DNA of 64,000 nucleotides. Origin: Buchnera aphidicola str. Ua (Uroleucon ambrosiae). GTDB taxonomy: Bacteria > Pseudomonadota > Gammaproteobacteria > Enterobacterales > Enterobacteriaceae. How positions within the stretch are numbered: position 1 is the first letter of the stretch; each line of letters starts with the position of its first letter. Under the pieces are notes generated by a model. It had not been told where the DNA came from and did not search any database. It saw nothing but the letters and a program-made list of their open reading frames with translations. This document shows positions 52,991 to 64,000 of the stretch, in pieces. Made by a program: the position numbers and the translations under genes. Location: contig NC_017259.1 in NCBI RefSeq assembly GCF_000225465.1, positions 372,001 through 436,000 on the forward strand, in the 5' to 3' direction.

Positions 52991-53176
52991 ATGCTTATTC
53001 TAACTCGTCGAATCGGTGAAACGTTAATAATTGGCGATGAGATAACTGTAACAGTACTAGGAGTGAAGGGTAACCAAGTTCGTATTGGTGTCAATGCCCC
53101 TAAAGAAGTTTCGGTACATCGTGAAGAAATATATCAACGTATTCAAATAGAAAAAAAACAAAAAAATCAATATTAA
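52991..53176 (+). CDS. csrA: Carbon storage regulator CsrA
   Basis: RNA-binding dimer that controls translation and stability of mRNAs at GGA motifs. The 61-aa protein ([16 protein letters not shown]...[10 protein letters not shown]) keeps the RNA-contacting N-terminal strand and the conserved Arg near residue 44, and equals the E. coli length. AAGGAAC precedes the ATG and contains a GGA that could allow autoregulation. The leader at about 52935-52990 is less AT-rich than its surroundings. Confidence 0.97.
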   Translation: MLILTRRIGETLIIGDEITVTVLGVKGNQVRIGVNAPKEVSVHREEIYQRIQIEKKQKNQY

Positions 53177-53180
53177 TTAA

Positions 53181-53213
53181 TACTACATCTTACTTAATTT
53201 AAGTAAGATGTAG
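53181..53213 (+). terminator. csrA terminator
   Basis: ACTACATCTTACTT-(5)-AAGTAAGATGTAGT is a perfect 14-bp stem, five bases after the csrA stop, followed by TTGTTATTTTTTTTATTTTT. One of the clearest intrinsic terminators in the window. Confidence 0.9.
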
Positions 53214-53269
53214 TTTGTTATTTTTTTTATTTTTCAAATAGAATATACTTGTTTGATAGTAAAATATAT

Positions 53270-53297
53270 TTGACTTATATAAAAAAAAAAGTAAAAT
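53270..53297 (+). promoter_or_regulatory. Promoter of the tRNA-Ser/tRNA-Arg transcript
   Basis: TTGACT (53270-53275), a 16-base spacer largely of A, then TAAAAT (53292-53297), lying 26 bases before tRNA-Ser. The match to sigma-70 consensus is good and the csrA terminator lies upstream, so an independent tRNA promoter is expected. Confidence 0.55.
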
Positions 53298-53323
53298 AAA
53301 AACAATAAAAATTTTTATATTTA

Positions 53324-53412
53324 GGTGAGATGGCCGAGAGGATTAAGGCGCTCCCCTGCTAAGGGAGTATGTAGCAATATCTGCATCGAGGGTTCGAATC
53401 CCTCTCTCACCG
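53324..53412 (+). tRNA. serV: tRNA-Ser (anticodon GCT)
   Basis: Acceptor GGTGAGA/TCTCACC, anticodon stem CTCCC/GGGAG with loop CTGCTAA (anticodon GCT, reads AGC/AGU), a long variable arm typical of class II tRNAs and a normal T arm. Discriminator is G; CCA is not encoded. csrA-serV-argV is the E. coli order. Confidence 0.97.
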
Positions 53413-53469
53413 TTGTTATTATTAATAAAATTTTATATATATTTTTATATATATTTATTACTGCATTTT

Positions 53470-53543
53470 GCATCCGTAGCTCAGCTGGATAGAGTACTCG
53501 GCTACGAACCGAGCGGTCGGAGGTTCGAATCCTTCCGGATGCA
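53470..53543 (+). tRNA. argV: tRNA-Arg (anticodon ACG)
   Basis: Acceptor GCATCCG/CGGATGC, anticodon stem CTCGG/CCGAG with loop CTACGAA (anticodon ACG, normally edited to ICG by TadA to read CGN codons), discriminator A, no encoded CCA. It follows tRNA-Ser and is probably cotranscribed with it. Confidence 0.97.
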
Positions 53544-53632
53544 AAAAACACATCAACAATCTCTTACAAAATATATTGACAAAAACTTTCTATAAAAATA
53601 TTTCAAATATTGCAATATTATAGGAGATAAAA

Positions 53633-55189
53633 TTGATCACAAATATCTCGAAAAACATTTCTTGGCTACACGAACATCCAAAAATATTAGAAGGTATTTT
53701 TCGAGGAATTGAACGTGAAACTTTAAGAATAAAAAAAAATGGTAATTTTTCTAAAACTAAACATCCTTATTTTCTCGGTTCTTCTTTAACAAATAAATGG
53801 ATAACTACTGATTTTTCTGAAAACTTATTAGAATTTATTACACCAGCCAGTAATAATATAGATGATATATTATCTTTTTTAACAGATCTACATTGTTTTA
53901 CCGCATCTAAAATTAATAATGAACGTATGTGGCCTTTTAGTATACCATATTCGTATAAAAAAAAAACCAACATTCAAATAGCTCAATATGGTTGTTCTAA
54001 TCTTGGAAAAATGAAATCTATTTATCGCACAGGATTAAAAAATCGTTATGGCGATCTAATTAATACCATATCAGGTGTACATTATAATTTTTCATTACCT
54101 ATATTATTTTGGAAAAATTGGAAAAAACAAAAACAAATAAAAGATAGTATTAATTATGTTTCAAAAGGGTATTTACATTTAATTAGAAATTATTATCGAT
54201 TTGGCTGGATTATTCCTTATTTATTTGGAGCATCACCAGCAATCCCATCATTTTTTTTAAAAAATATTCAACAAAAATATAAATTTAAAAAAAATAAAGA
54301 AAATATTTTTTATTTACCATGGGCTACTTCATTAAGACTGAGTGATATAGGATATACTAACACAAAAATTTTAGATTTAAATATCATGTTTAATGATTTT
54401 GATGAATATGTTCAATCATTACAAAAAGCTTTAACAACACCATCAGAAAAATTTATGAAAATTGGATTGCAAGATAAAGAAAACAATTTTCAACAATTAA
54501 ATACTAATATTTTACAAAGTGAAAATGAACTTTATACACAAATACGACCTAAAAGAAATACTAAAAATAATGAATCACTAATAGAAGCATTAAAAAATAG
54601 AGGAATTGAATATATTGAAATACGTTCTTTAGATATTAATCCATTTTCACCTATCGGTATTAATAAAAACCAAATACTTTTATTAGATCTATTTTTAATT
54701 TGGTGCGCCTTGATTGATTCCCCTAAAACTAATAAAAAAGATTTTATATTTATAAATAAAAATTGGGAAACAATAATCTTTGAAGGTCGAAAACCAAATC
54801 AAAATATATATATATATCAAGAAAATAAACAAAAAAAATTAATTGAAATAATTGAAGTAATATTTCAAGATCTAAAAAAAATAGCATTAATACTTGATAA
54901 TCATGCAAATAATATTGAATATCAAACAGTATGTAATAAAATGAAATTATTTTTTATTAATCCAGAACTTACTTATTCTGCTCAATTTTTAAGATTATTC
55001 ATTGAAAAGGGGATTAAAAAAACAGGATTAAATTTATCACAAAGATATTATAATACCTTTATTAATAAAAATAAATTTAATTTAAATAAAAAAATATTAG
55101 AACAAGAAGCACAATATTCTCATGATAAACAAATAAAAATAGAAAAATCAGATATATTAAATTTTGAAGAATATATAAATGGTAAATAA
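53633..55189 (+). CDS. gshA: Glutamate-cysteine ligase
   Basis: First step of glutathione synthesis, in the cytoplasm. [13 protein letters not shown] and the [19 protein letters not shown] and [10 protein letters not shown] segments are typical of the proteobacterial GshA. It has 518 aa, equal to E. coli. The start is TTG at 53633 behind TAGGAGA, and E. coli gshA also uses TTG, so the rare start seems ancestral. No ATG fits the N-terminus. Confidence 0.96.
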   Translation: MITNISKNISWLHEHPKILEGIFRGIERETLRIKKNGNFSKTKHPYFLGSSLTNKWITTDFSENLLEFITPASNNIDDILSFLTDLHCFTASKINNERMWPFSIPYSYKKKTNIQIAQYGCSNLGKMKSIYRTGLKNRYGDLINTISGVHYNFSLPILFWKNWKKQKQIKDSINYVSKGYLHLIRNYYRFGWIIPYLFGASPAIPSFFLKNIQQKYKFKKNKENIFYLPWATSLRLSDIGYTNTKILDLNIMFNDFDEYVQSLQKALTTPSEKFMKIGLQDKENNFQQLNTNILQSENELYTQIRPKRNTKNNESLIEALKNRGIEYIEIRSLDINPFSPIGINKNQILLLDLFLIWCALIDSPKTNKKDFIFINKNWETIIFEGRKPNQNIYIYQENKQKKLIEIIEVIFQDLKKIALILDNHANNIEYQTVCNKMKLFFINPELTYSAQFLRLFIEKGIKKTGLNLSQRYYNTFINKNKFNLNKKILEQEAQYSHDKQIKIEKSDILNFEEYINGK

Positions 55190-55209
55190 TGCTTGTATTA
55201 AATAAATAT

Positions 55210-56386
55210 TTATATATTTTAATATTATTGTAATAACTCGATTCTCTTGTTCATTTTTTTCATGAAAATTATTCTCTTCTAAAATTCTTATAAAGTTCTA
55301 TTTGTAAATAAAACAAGTTAAATAAAATTTAATTTTTTAATTAAAACTCTATCAAAACGTAAATTAAACATATTTATAATTAAAACAATTCACGCATTAT
55401 TTTACTTATTTTGCTAATCCTAAAAGTATCTATCATATATAAAAACATGAGCTCTATTATTCTAAATAGAATATAACAAAGTGAATATTAAAATAATTAG
55501 ACAAAATTTACTATAACAATATTTTTTTTATATATCTTTCAGAATAAGCAAAAAAAAGATCTATTTTCAAGCAATCTTTACCAAAAAAAAAAAAAAAAAA
55601 ATAACTCTCTTGTTTTTTGAAATTTTACTATATGTATCAAAAATCATTTTTCTTACTGTTTACACGATAGTCTTCATTAAACCTCTAATTAAAAATCTAA
55701 CTGTAATATTATAATAAAAAAATTTTGTATTTTTATTGAATGATTTTTAAATAATACAGGGTGAATTATTGTTTCCATAATTTCAGCTATTAATATATAT
55801 TGATTAATATTATCTTACTATCATGTGTCAAAAACTACAATATCTATAGATATTATTATCCTATTATCATATTTAAATATCATCTGACTTATAGCATCAG
55901 ATCTGAGATAAAGTAAAATATTTTTTCTTAATTCTATTTATGTATTTATAAAAGATATATATAAATAATAGGTTTTAATATTAAAACTTTAAGTTTTATT
56001 AGTAGAATCAAACAAAATATCAGACCTTAATCTCTAGTACCTTGATTTTTTCAATCAATATAATTAACATCTTGATTCATATCTCATGATTTTTTACCAA
56101 AGATACTAAAAATTGTAAAAAAATTAGAATTTAATCCTAAATCAGAGTTAATATAATTAATTTTATTCATTACATTTTGAGTAATTTCTTCAAAATAAAA
56201 CCCATGAAGTTGTTGTAATTGTTACTTTCATTAAAACTATTTTTTTTGTTTTAACTTAAATTTTATAAGAAAAGTATGATTGGATATCTTATTTTAATAT
56301 TTTATCAAGTAAAGCACGAGAAATTTAATCAGAAATTTATCTAAATGACTTATATAAAACTAATTAAGATATAAAAAGATATTCAT
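55210..56386 (-). pseudogene. metK: metK pseudogene (S-adenosylmethionine synthetase), full-length but degraded
   Basis: Read on the minus strand from ATG 56386, the region follows MetK almost end to end through changing frames and many stops. Examples: SRALLDKILK*D (E. coli SDAVLDAILEQD); FEEITQNVM (VDIEEITRNTV); GKKS*DMNQDVNYID (GKQSPDINQGVDRAD) then KNQGTRD*GLIF (LEQGAGDQGLMF); RSDAISQMIFKYDN (RPDAKSQVTFQYDD); IDIVVFDT***D (IDAVVLSTQHSEE); IAEIMETIIHPVL (LQEAVMEEIIKPIL); TVRKMIFDTY (TGRKIIVDTY); GKDCLKIDLFFAYSERY (GKDPSKVDRSAAYAARY); and a tail with IYK*. A run of 19 A lies at 55583-55601. Position between gshA and endA suits metK. No functional product is possible from this copy. Confidence 0.92.
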
Positions 56387-56659
56387 TTATAAAAAATATC
56401 TACTTTATTTTGAAATCACTAATATATCTTATAAATAATTAAAATATTTTAATATCGAAAAATATAAGATATATTGATATTTCTATTTATTTAGCACACA
56501 ATATTACTTTATTATAATATTTTATAATTTTATAATATAAACAGCAATATTAAAAATAGAATTCTTATAATATACAAAATCAATTAACAATATTTTAAAT
56601 GATATATAAATATATATTTTACAAAAATCACTTTTAAAAATAAAATAGATGATATTAAA

Positions 56660-57390
56660 ATGATAAAAAAAATATTTTTTATAATTAGCATATTTTTTTT
56701 TGTCTGTATATAAAAAAAAATGACTTACCAAAAAAGACCATACATAAAAAGACCATACATAATTTTTACCAAGCTAAACTTGCAGCAATTAAAATTCATA
56801 AAAATGCACCAGGTTCTTTTTATTGTGGATGTAAAATTATTTGGAAACAAAAAAAAGGTATTCCAAATTTAATTTCTTGTGGCTATAAAATTCGAAAAAA
56901 TACAAATAGAGCAAATAGAATTGAATGGGAACATGTAGTTCCAGCATGGCAATTTGGTTATCAAAAAAAATGCTGGAAACAAGGAGGACGCAAAAAATGT
57001 ATTAAAGATCAAGAATATACATACATTGAATCTGATCTACATAATTTACAACCGGCTATCGGAGAAATAAATGCTGATCGTTCTAATTTTATGTACAGTG
57101 AGTTACATAATTATACTTCAAAATACGGAAGATGTAATATGAAAATCGACTTTCAAAAAAAATTAGTAGAACCTCCTAAAAGAGCTAAAGGTATAATAGC
57201 TAGAACATATTTTTATATGAGTCAAAAATATAATATTAATTTATCTCCGCAACAAAAAAGATTATTTTATATATGGGATAAAAATTTTCCTGTAACACTA
57301 TGGGAATGTAAAAGAGAAAATTTAATATTTCAAATACAAGGTAATCATAATAATTATATTTATAAACAATGTCATAAAAAATTTCAATGA
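56660..57390 (+). CDS. endA: Endonuclease I (EndA); frame broken at T9 tract in the signal peptide
   Basis: Periplasmic DNA endonuclease. The mature part is well conserved: [24 protein letters not shown] (His-Glu region), [15 protein letters not shown] and DRSNFMYS. That frame is closed upstream by TAG at 56686, and its first normal start codon is an internal ATG at 57091. The signal peptide lies in another frame from ATG 56660 ([14 protein letters not shown]), which ends at TAA 56711. The frames join if the nine-T run at 56693-56701 had ten T: ...[12 protein letters not shown]. The restored protein would have 243 aa (E. coli 235). Two 15-bp copies follow in the early mature region. The stop overlaps rsmE as ATGA. 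Confidence 0.82.
56731..56760 (+). repeat. 15-bp tandem duplication in endA
   Basis: AAAAAGACCATACAT occurs twice in direct succession, adding five codons (Lys-Lys-Thr-Ile-His twice in the mature frame) just after the signal-peptide region. It keeps the frame and looks recent because the two copies are identical. Confidence 0.9.
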
Positions 57391-58130
57391 AAATAAAAAA
57401 AAATATTCCCCGTATTTATATTCAAGAACATTTTAATATAAATGAAATTTACATTTTATCAAAAGATCACATACATTATCTGCATAAAGTATTAAGAATC
57501 AAGCATGAAGATGTATTAGAAATTTTTAATGATACTAATCATATTTTTTTTGCTAAAATTATATATATGTCTAATAAAATAATTAAAATTAAAATATTTT
57601 TAAAACAATTTAAAAATATTGAATCTCCAATTCATATTCATTTAGGACAATTAATTCCTAAAAATGATAAAAAAATGGATTTTATAATTCAAAAATCAAT
57701 TGAAATGGGTGTAAATATTATCACACCATTATTATCTGAAAATTTTTATCTTAAAAAGAAAAATTTAAATATTTCTAACAAAATTCAACGTTGGAAAAAA
57801 ATAGCTATTGCTACTTGTCAACAATGTAAAAGAAATATTATCCCAGAAATTCGACATCCAATAGATATTTTTTCATGGTGCGAAAAAAGAAAACATGATA
57901 CAAAAATAATTTTTCATCCAGAATCTATAATGACAATTCATCAATTAAATACACCTCTTAAATATATTCGAATTATTATTGGTTCTGAACAAGGTTTTTC
58001 TTATAATGAAATTCAAAAAATTATACAATATGGATTTATTTCAATTAAATTAGGACCGAGAATATTAAGAACAGAAACAGCTGCACTTGTATCAGTTACT
58101 GCATTACAATTAAAATTTGGTGATTTATAA
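57387..58130 (+). CDS. rsmE: 16S rRNA (uracil-1498-N3) methyltransferase RsmE
   Basis: SPOUT-fold, SAM-dependent methyltransferase for U1498 of 16S rRNA. The N-terminal PUA-like domain ([17 protein letters not shown]) is followed by the knot with [24 protein letters not shown]. It has 247 aa (E. coli 243). It begins at an ATGA overlap with endA, the same order as in E. coli. Another SAM user despite the metK pseudogene 1 kb upstream. Confidence 0.95.
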   Translation: MKIKKNIPRIYIQEHFNINEIYILSKDHIHYLHKVLRIKHEDVLEIFNDTNHIFFAKIIYMSNKIIKIKIFLKQFKNIESPIHIHLGQLIPKNDKKMDFIIQKSIEMGVNIITPLLSENFYLKKKNLNISNKIQRWKKIAIATCQQCKRNIIPEIRHPIDIFSWCEKRKHDTKIIFHPESIMTIHQLNTPLKYIRIIIGSEQGFSYNEIQKIIQYGFISIKLGPRILRTETAALVSVTALQLKFGDL

Positions 58131-58180
58131 AATAAATACATTATTAAAATAATTAATATAGACATTCTTATAATAAGAAA

Positions 58181-58858
58181 TTAAAATGACTTATTTTGTT
58201 TATTGTTAATTGTTTTAATACTGTTTTCTTCACCAATTAATATTACATCAGCTATTCTAGCAGCAAATAAACCGACTGTTACTACTCCAGGAAGTGCATT
58301 AATTTTTTTTTCCATAGATATAGGATCTTTTATATGTAAATTATAAACATCTATAATTATATTTCCATTATCAGTAATAACATTTTTTCTATATTTTGGT
58401 TGACCTCCCATTTTAATCATTTCTTCAAAAATATAAGAAAATGCTATTGGAACAATTTCAATTGGAAGCGGAAATTGACCTAAAATATCTACTATTTTAG
58501 ATTTATCAATAATACAAAGAAATTTTTTAGCCATTGCAGCAAGAATTTTTTCTCTAGTTAACGCAGCTCCTCCACCTTTAGTCATGTGCATAAAACGATT
58601 CATTTCATCTGCGCTATCAACATAAATAGTAAGAGAACGAAAATCTTTTATATTAAATACCTCGATGCCTTTTTTTTGCAATAATACAGTAGAAGCATGA
58701 GAACTAGATACAGCTCCAGATATTAAATGTTTTATTGTACTTAATGCTTCAATAAAATAAAAAACAGTTGTACCGGTTCCAACCCCAACAACAGTTCCAG
58801 GATGAATATAATCTAATGCTGCCCATGCTGCTCGTTTTTTCATTTTATTTACATTCAT
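58181..58858 (-). CDS. rpiA: Ribose-5-phosphate isomerase A
   Basis: Interconverts ribose-5-P and ribulose-5-P in the pentose phosphate pathway, supplying PRPP. VGVGTGTTVFYFIEAL, SADEMNRFMHMTKGGGAALTREK (active-site Asp, Lys and Glu region) and LPGVVTVGLFA are typical. It has 225 aa (E. coli 219). It is convergent with rsmE. Confidence 0.96.
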   Translation of the reverse strand: MNVNKMKKRAAWAALDYIHPGTVVGVGTGTTVFYFIEALSTIKHLISGAVSSSHASTVLLQKKGIEVFNIKDFRSLTIYVDSADEMNRFMHMTKGGGAALTREKILAAMAKKFLCIIDKSKIVDILGQFPLPIEIVPIAFSYIFEEMIKMGGQPKYRKNVITDNGNIIIDVYNLHIKDPISMEKKINALPGVVTVGLFAARIADVILIGEENSIKTINNKQNKSF

Positions 58859-59091
58859 AATTTTAAAACTTTTTATTATTTAAAATAGAAATGATTAATT
58901 TAAAAATATATATTTTAAAAAAATATATTTTAATCTAATTAAATGAAAATTTGATATATAATTTTATATATTATAAAACCAAGTTCAACTAATAATTTTT
59001 AAAAAATAAAATAATATTCTTAATAATCAGAATATTAGTATTCTTTAATAGATCAATTGAATAAAAAAAGATAATTGTTAGAATAGAATTT

Positions 59092-59163
59092 CTGGGGTAC
59101 CTGGATTCGAACCAGGGATGCCGGTATCAAAAACCGGTGCCTTAACCACTTGGCTATACCCCA
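59092..59163 (-). tRNA. glnU: tRNA-Gln (anticodon TTG)
   Basis: Acceptor TGGGGTA/TACCCCA with the U1-A72 pair normal for tRNA-Gln, anticodon stem CCGGT/ACCGG with loop TTTTGAT (anticodon TTG), T arm CTGG-TTCGAAT-CCAG, discriminator G. CCA is not encoded. Part of a Met-Leu-Gln cluster like the metT-leuW-glnU cluster of E. coli. Confidence 0.96.
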
Positions 59164-59218
59164 TATTATAATTTTGATATTAAATAATATTTTTTATTAT
59201 ATGTATTATAATATAATA

Positions 59219-59300
59219 TACGGGAGGCGAGATTTGAACTCGCATACCTTACGGCGCCAGAACCTAAATCTGGTGCGTCTACCAATTTCGCCACTCCCGC
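59219..59300 (-). tRNA. leuW: tRNA-Leu (anticodon TAG)
   Basis: Class II tRNA with long variable arm; anticodon stem CCAGA/TCTGG, loop TTTAGGT (anticodon TAG, reads CUN). Acceptor is GCGGGAG/CTCCCGT, so the first pair is G1-U72 where E. coli leuW has G-C. Discriminator A, no encoded CCA. Middle gene of the three-tRNA cluster. Confidence 0.96.
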
Positions 59301-59312
59301 GAATTTTTAAAA

Positions 59313-59389
59313 TGGTAGCTACGACGGGAATCGAACCCATGACCCCAGCGTTATGAGTGCTGTGCTCTAACCAACTGAGCTACGTAGCC
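59313..59389 (-). tRNA. metT: Elongator tRNA-Met (anticodon CAT)
   Basis: D arm, T arm (ATGGG-TTCGATT-CCCGT) and anticodon loop CTCATAA are those of elongator tRNA-Met. Acceptor GGCTACG/CGTAGCT has G1-U72 instead of G-C. The anticodon stem CAGCA/CGCTG has an A31-C39 mismatch next to the loop. CCA (59313-59315) is present in the DNA. First gene of the cluster; TTGTTG and TATTAT-like boxes lie upstream at about 59410-59435 on the minus strand. Confidence 0.95.
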
Positions 59390-59467
59390 TAACAAATGTA
59401 TATTTTATAATATATATAGTGAATAATCAACAAAATTATTTTAATAAACAAATTAACTAAGAAAAAA

Positions 59468-61147
59468 ATGAACAATAAAAAATATCATAATTTTATTTGT
59501 CAGATCATTGATCAAGATCTTAATAAAAATAAAAATTTATCTTTTCATACTCGTTTCCCACCTGAGCCAAATGGGCATTTACATATTGGTCATGCTAAGT
59601 CAATATGTTTAAATTTTGAATTAGCATATTTATATAAAGGACGATGTAATCTACGTTTTGATGATACAAATCCGCTAAAAGAAAATATTAAATATATCAA
59701 TTCTATCAAATATGATATTTCTTGGTTAGGTTATAAATGGTATGGTAATGTGCATTATTCATCTGAATATTTTTTCAAACTATATCAATATGCTAAACAA
59801 TTAATTTATCAAGGATTAGCTTATGTAGATCATTTAACAAAAGAACAAATACGTGAATATAGAGGAACTTTAAACACACCTGGAAGAAATAGTCCTTATC
59901 GAGATAGAACCATTCAAGAAAATATAAAGCTTTTCAAAAAAATGAAAAAAGGCGAATATAATGAAGGAGAAGCTTGTTTGCGTGCTAAAATAGATATGAA
60001 TTCTTCTTTTATCATTATGCGAGATCCTGTTTTATATCGTATTCTTTTTGCTCATCATCATCAAACTAAAGATGATTGGTATATATATCCAACATATGAT
60101 TTTGCTCATTGTCTTTCTGATTCTATTGAAAAAATTACTCATTCATTATGTACATTAGAATTTCAAGATAATAAACGTTTATACAATTGGATTTTAGAAA
60201 ATACTAATGTCAAACATTATCCGAAACAATATGAATTTTCCAGACTAAATTTAGAATTTTCGATTTTATCTAAAAGAAAATTAAAAATACTAATTGATGA
60301 CAATATAGTAGAAGGATGGAATGACCCTCGTATATCTACTATTTCTGGTTTAAGAAGAAAAGGATATACACCCTCTTCTATTAAACATTTTTGCCAAAAA
60401 ATTGGTATTACAAAACAAAATAATTTAATAGAATATTCTTTATTAGAACATTGTATTCGAAAAGAATTAAATCAAACTGCTATACGTAGTATGGCTATAC
60501 TAGAACCAATTAAAATTATTTTGTATAATTTAGATAAAAACCATAAAGAAATACTTATAGTACCTAATCATCCTAATAATCCTGATATGGGTACACATGA
60601 AATTCTTTTTACTAATATTATATATATTGAACGATCTGATTTTAAAGAAGAATACGACAAAAAATATAAAAGATTAAGAATTGGAGAAGAAATACGTTTA
60701 AGATATGCTTATATAATTAAAGCAGAAAAAATAGAAAAAGATAAATTTAATAATATTATTAATATAATATGTTACTGTGATACTAATAGTTTAGGAAAAA
60801 AACCAAAAAACAAAAAAAATCCTGCAGTAATACATTGGATTTCAATACATAATGCATTACCAGCAGAATTTAGATTATATGATCAATTATTTAATATAAA
60901 AAATCCAGAACAACAAACAAATTTTTTATCTTATATCAATCCAAAATCATTAATTAAAAAATATGGTTTTATTGAAAAAAAATTAGAAAAAATGATATAT
61001 AAATATATTATGAACTATAATGATCAATTACACTTTCAATTTGAAAGAATTGGTTATTTTTGTTTAGATTATATAGATTCTAAAAAAAATTATTTAGTCT
61101 TTAATCGTACAGTACATTTACGTGATGTATGGAATGTCAAAAAATAA
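59468..61147 (+). CDS. glnS: Glutaminyl-tRNA synthetase
   Basis: Class I synthetase charging tRNA-Gln, whose gene lies close by. [16 protein letters not shown] (HIGH motif, about residues 30-45), RFDDTNP and [10 protein letters not shown] (the KMSKS-type loop, with Leu for Met) are present, followed by the anticodon-binding beta barrels. It has 559 aa (E. coli 554). A TATAAT at 59406-59411 could be its -10 box in the space shared with the tRNA cluster. Confidence 0.97.
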   Translation: MNNKKYHNFICQIIDQDLNKNKNLSFHTRFPPEPNGHLHIGHAKSICLNFELAYLYKGRCNLRFDDTNPLKENIKYINSIKYDISWLGYKWYGNVHYSSEYFFKLYQYAKQLIYQGLAYVDHLTKEQIREYRGTLNTPGRNSPYRDRTIQENIKLFKKMKKGEYNEGEACLRAKIDMNSSFIIMRDPVLYRILFAHHHQTKDDWYIYPTYDFAHCLSDSIEKITHSLCTLEFQDNKRLYNWILENTNVKHYPKQYEFSRLNLEFSILSKRKLKILIDDNIVEGWNDPRISTISGLRRKGYTPSSIKHFCQKIGITKQNNLIEYSLLEHCIRKELNQTAIRSMAILEPIKIILYNLDKNHKEILIVPNHPNNPDMGTHEILFTNIIYIERSDFKEEYDKKYKRLRIGEEIRLRYAYIIKAEKIEKDKFNNIINIICYCDTNSLGKKPKNKKNPAVIHWISIHNALPAEFRLYDQLFNIKNPEQQTNFLSYINPKSLIKKYGFIEKKLEKMIYKYIMNYNDQLHFQFERIGYFCLDYIDSKKNYLVFNRTVHLRDVWNVKK

Positions 61148-61325
61148 ATACATCTAAATAAAGAATACTAATAATGAATATCAGTATATACTCATAAAAT
61201 TATATTATAAAATGTAATAAAAACAAAATAGATATAATTTTTATAAAACAATTTTATATTAAAACGCATATTTTATAATTAAAATTAAAATAAAATATTT
61301 TAAATTACACGCTTACTCATTTTAA

Positions 61326-64000
<2,675 letters not shown>

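Noticed and set aside
53321-53551. 76-codon minus-strand open frame over tRNA-Ser and tRNA-Arg
   Set aside because: Antisense translation of two tRNA genes; the GRIRTSDRSVRSRVLYPAEL pattern is a known artefact.
56522-56731. 69-codon minus-strand open frame upstream of endA
   Set aside because: It runs antisense through the endA signal-peptide region; low-complexity Ile/Tyr/Phe/Lys sequence from AT-rich DNA, so it is not treated as a gene.
59150-59356. 68-codon open frame over the tRNA cluster
   Set aside because: It is the reverse of tRNA-Gln, tRNA-Leu and tRNA-Met sequence (giving RRDLNSHTLRRQ and TTGIEPMTPA, common false proteins over tRNAs).

Overview
The window is a strongly AT-rich, gene-dense bacterial chromosome segment with the hallmarks of Buchnera aphidicola, the obligate gamma-proteobacterial symbiont of aphids. 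The gene order (ptsG-hinT-lpoB-ompF-asnS-pncB ... rlmL-uup-trhO-valS-pepA-argI ... ridA/deaD-pnp-rpsO-truB-rbfA-infB-nusA ... glmM-ftsH-rlmE-greA, murA-rplU-rpmA-obgE, pheA-ffh-rpsP-rimM-trmD-rplS, alaS-csrA-tRNAs-gshA-endA-rsmE-rpiA-tRNAs-glnS-pyrG-eno) is an E. coli-type backbone with many genes deleted. There are no insertion sequences, phage genes, CRISPR arrays or other accessory islands. The aphid host cannot be named from this sequence.

Layout. 1-7000: end of ycfH, glucose permease ptsG, hinT, lpoB, a porin, asnS and pncB. 7000-8157: non-coding, holding a relic of pyrD. 8158-18879: rlmL, uup, trhO, valS, pepA and argI. 18880-19636: non-coding, with a relic of pyrB and no trace of pyrI. 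19649-36013: ridA, then a long minus-strand block of RNA decay, translation and quality-control genes (deaD to greA) that includes tRNA-Leu(GAG)-secG. 36473-49196: ibaG to obgE, rpsI-rplM, pheA, the ffh-rpsP-rimM-trmD-rplS group, tldD, aroQ, fis and rluD. 49325-55189: bamD, alaS, csrA, tRNA-Ser, tRNA-Arg and gshA. 55190-56390: a nearly full-length metK pseudogene on the minus strand. 56660-64000: endA, rsmE, rpiA, three tRNAs, glnS, pyrG and the start of eno.

The most informative content is what is decaying. pyrD and pyrB survive only as eroded, collinear fragments, so de novo UMP synthesis is probably gone, while pyrG (UTP to CTP) and argI (the other carbamoyl-phosphate user) are intact. metK, the only bacterial route to S-adenosylmethionine, is a pseudogene with many stops, yet four SAM-dependent RNA methyltransferases in the window (rlmL, rlmE, trmD, rsmE) are intact. 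Together these point to host provision of a pyrimidine precursor and of SAM itself.

A second theme is damage at translation starts. lpoB and endA each have the signal-peptide codons displaced by one base from the mature protein at a T tract (T7 and T9), and one extra T restores each. rimM appears to have lost its ATG through a G-to-A change in an ancestral ATGA overlap with rpsP. Smaller oddities are a Tyr in the first position of the HinT histidine triad, a PheA ACT domain with altered phenylalanine-binding motifs, and G1-U72 wobble pairs in three of six tRNAs. Everything here was read by eye from the sequence and from memory of E. coli families; no alignment or search was run.
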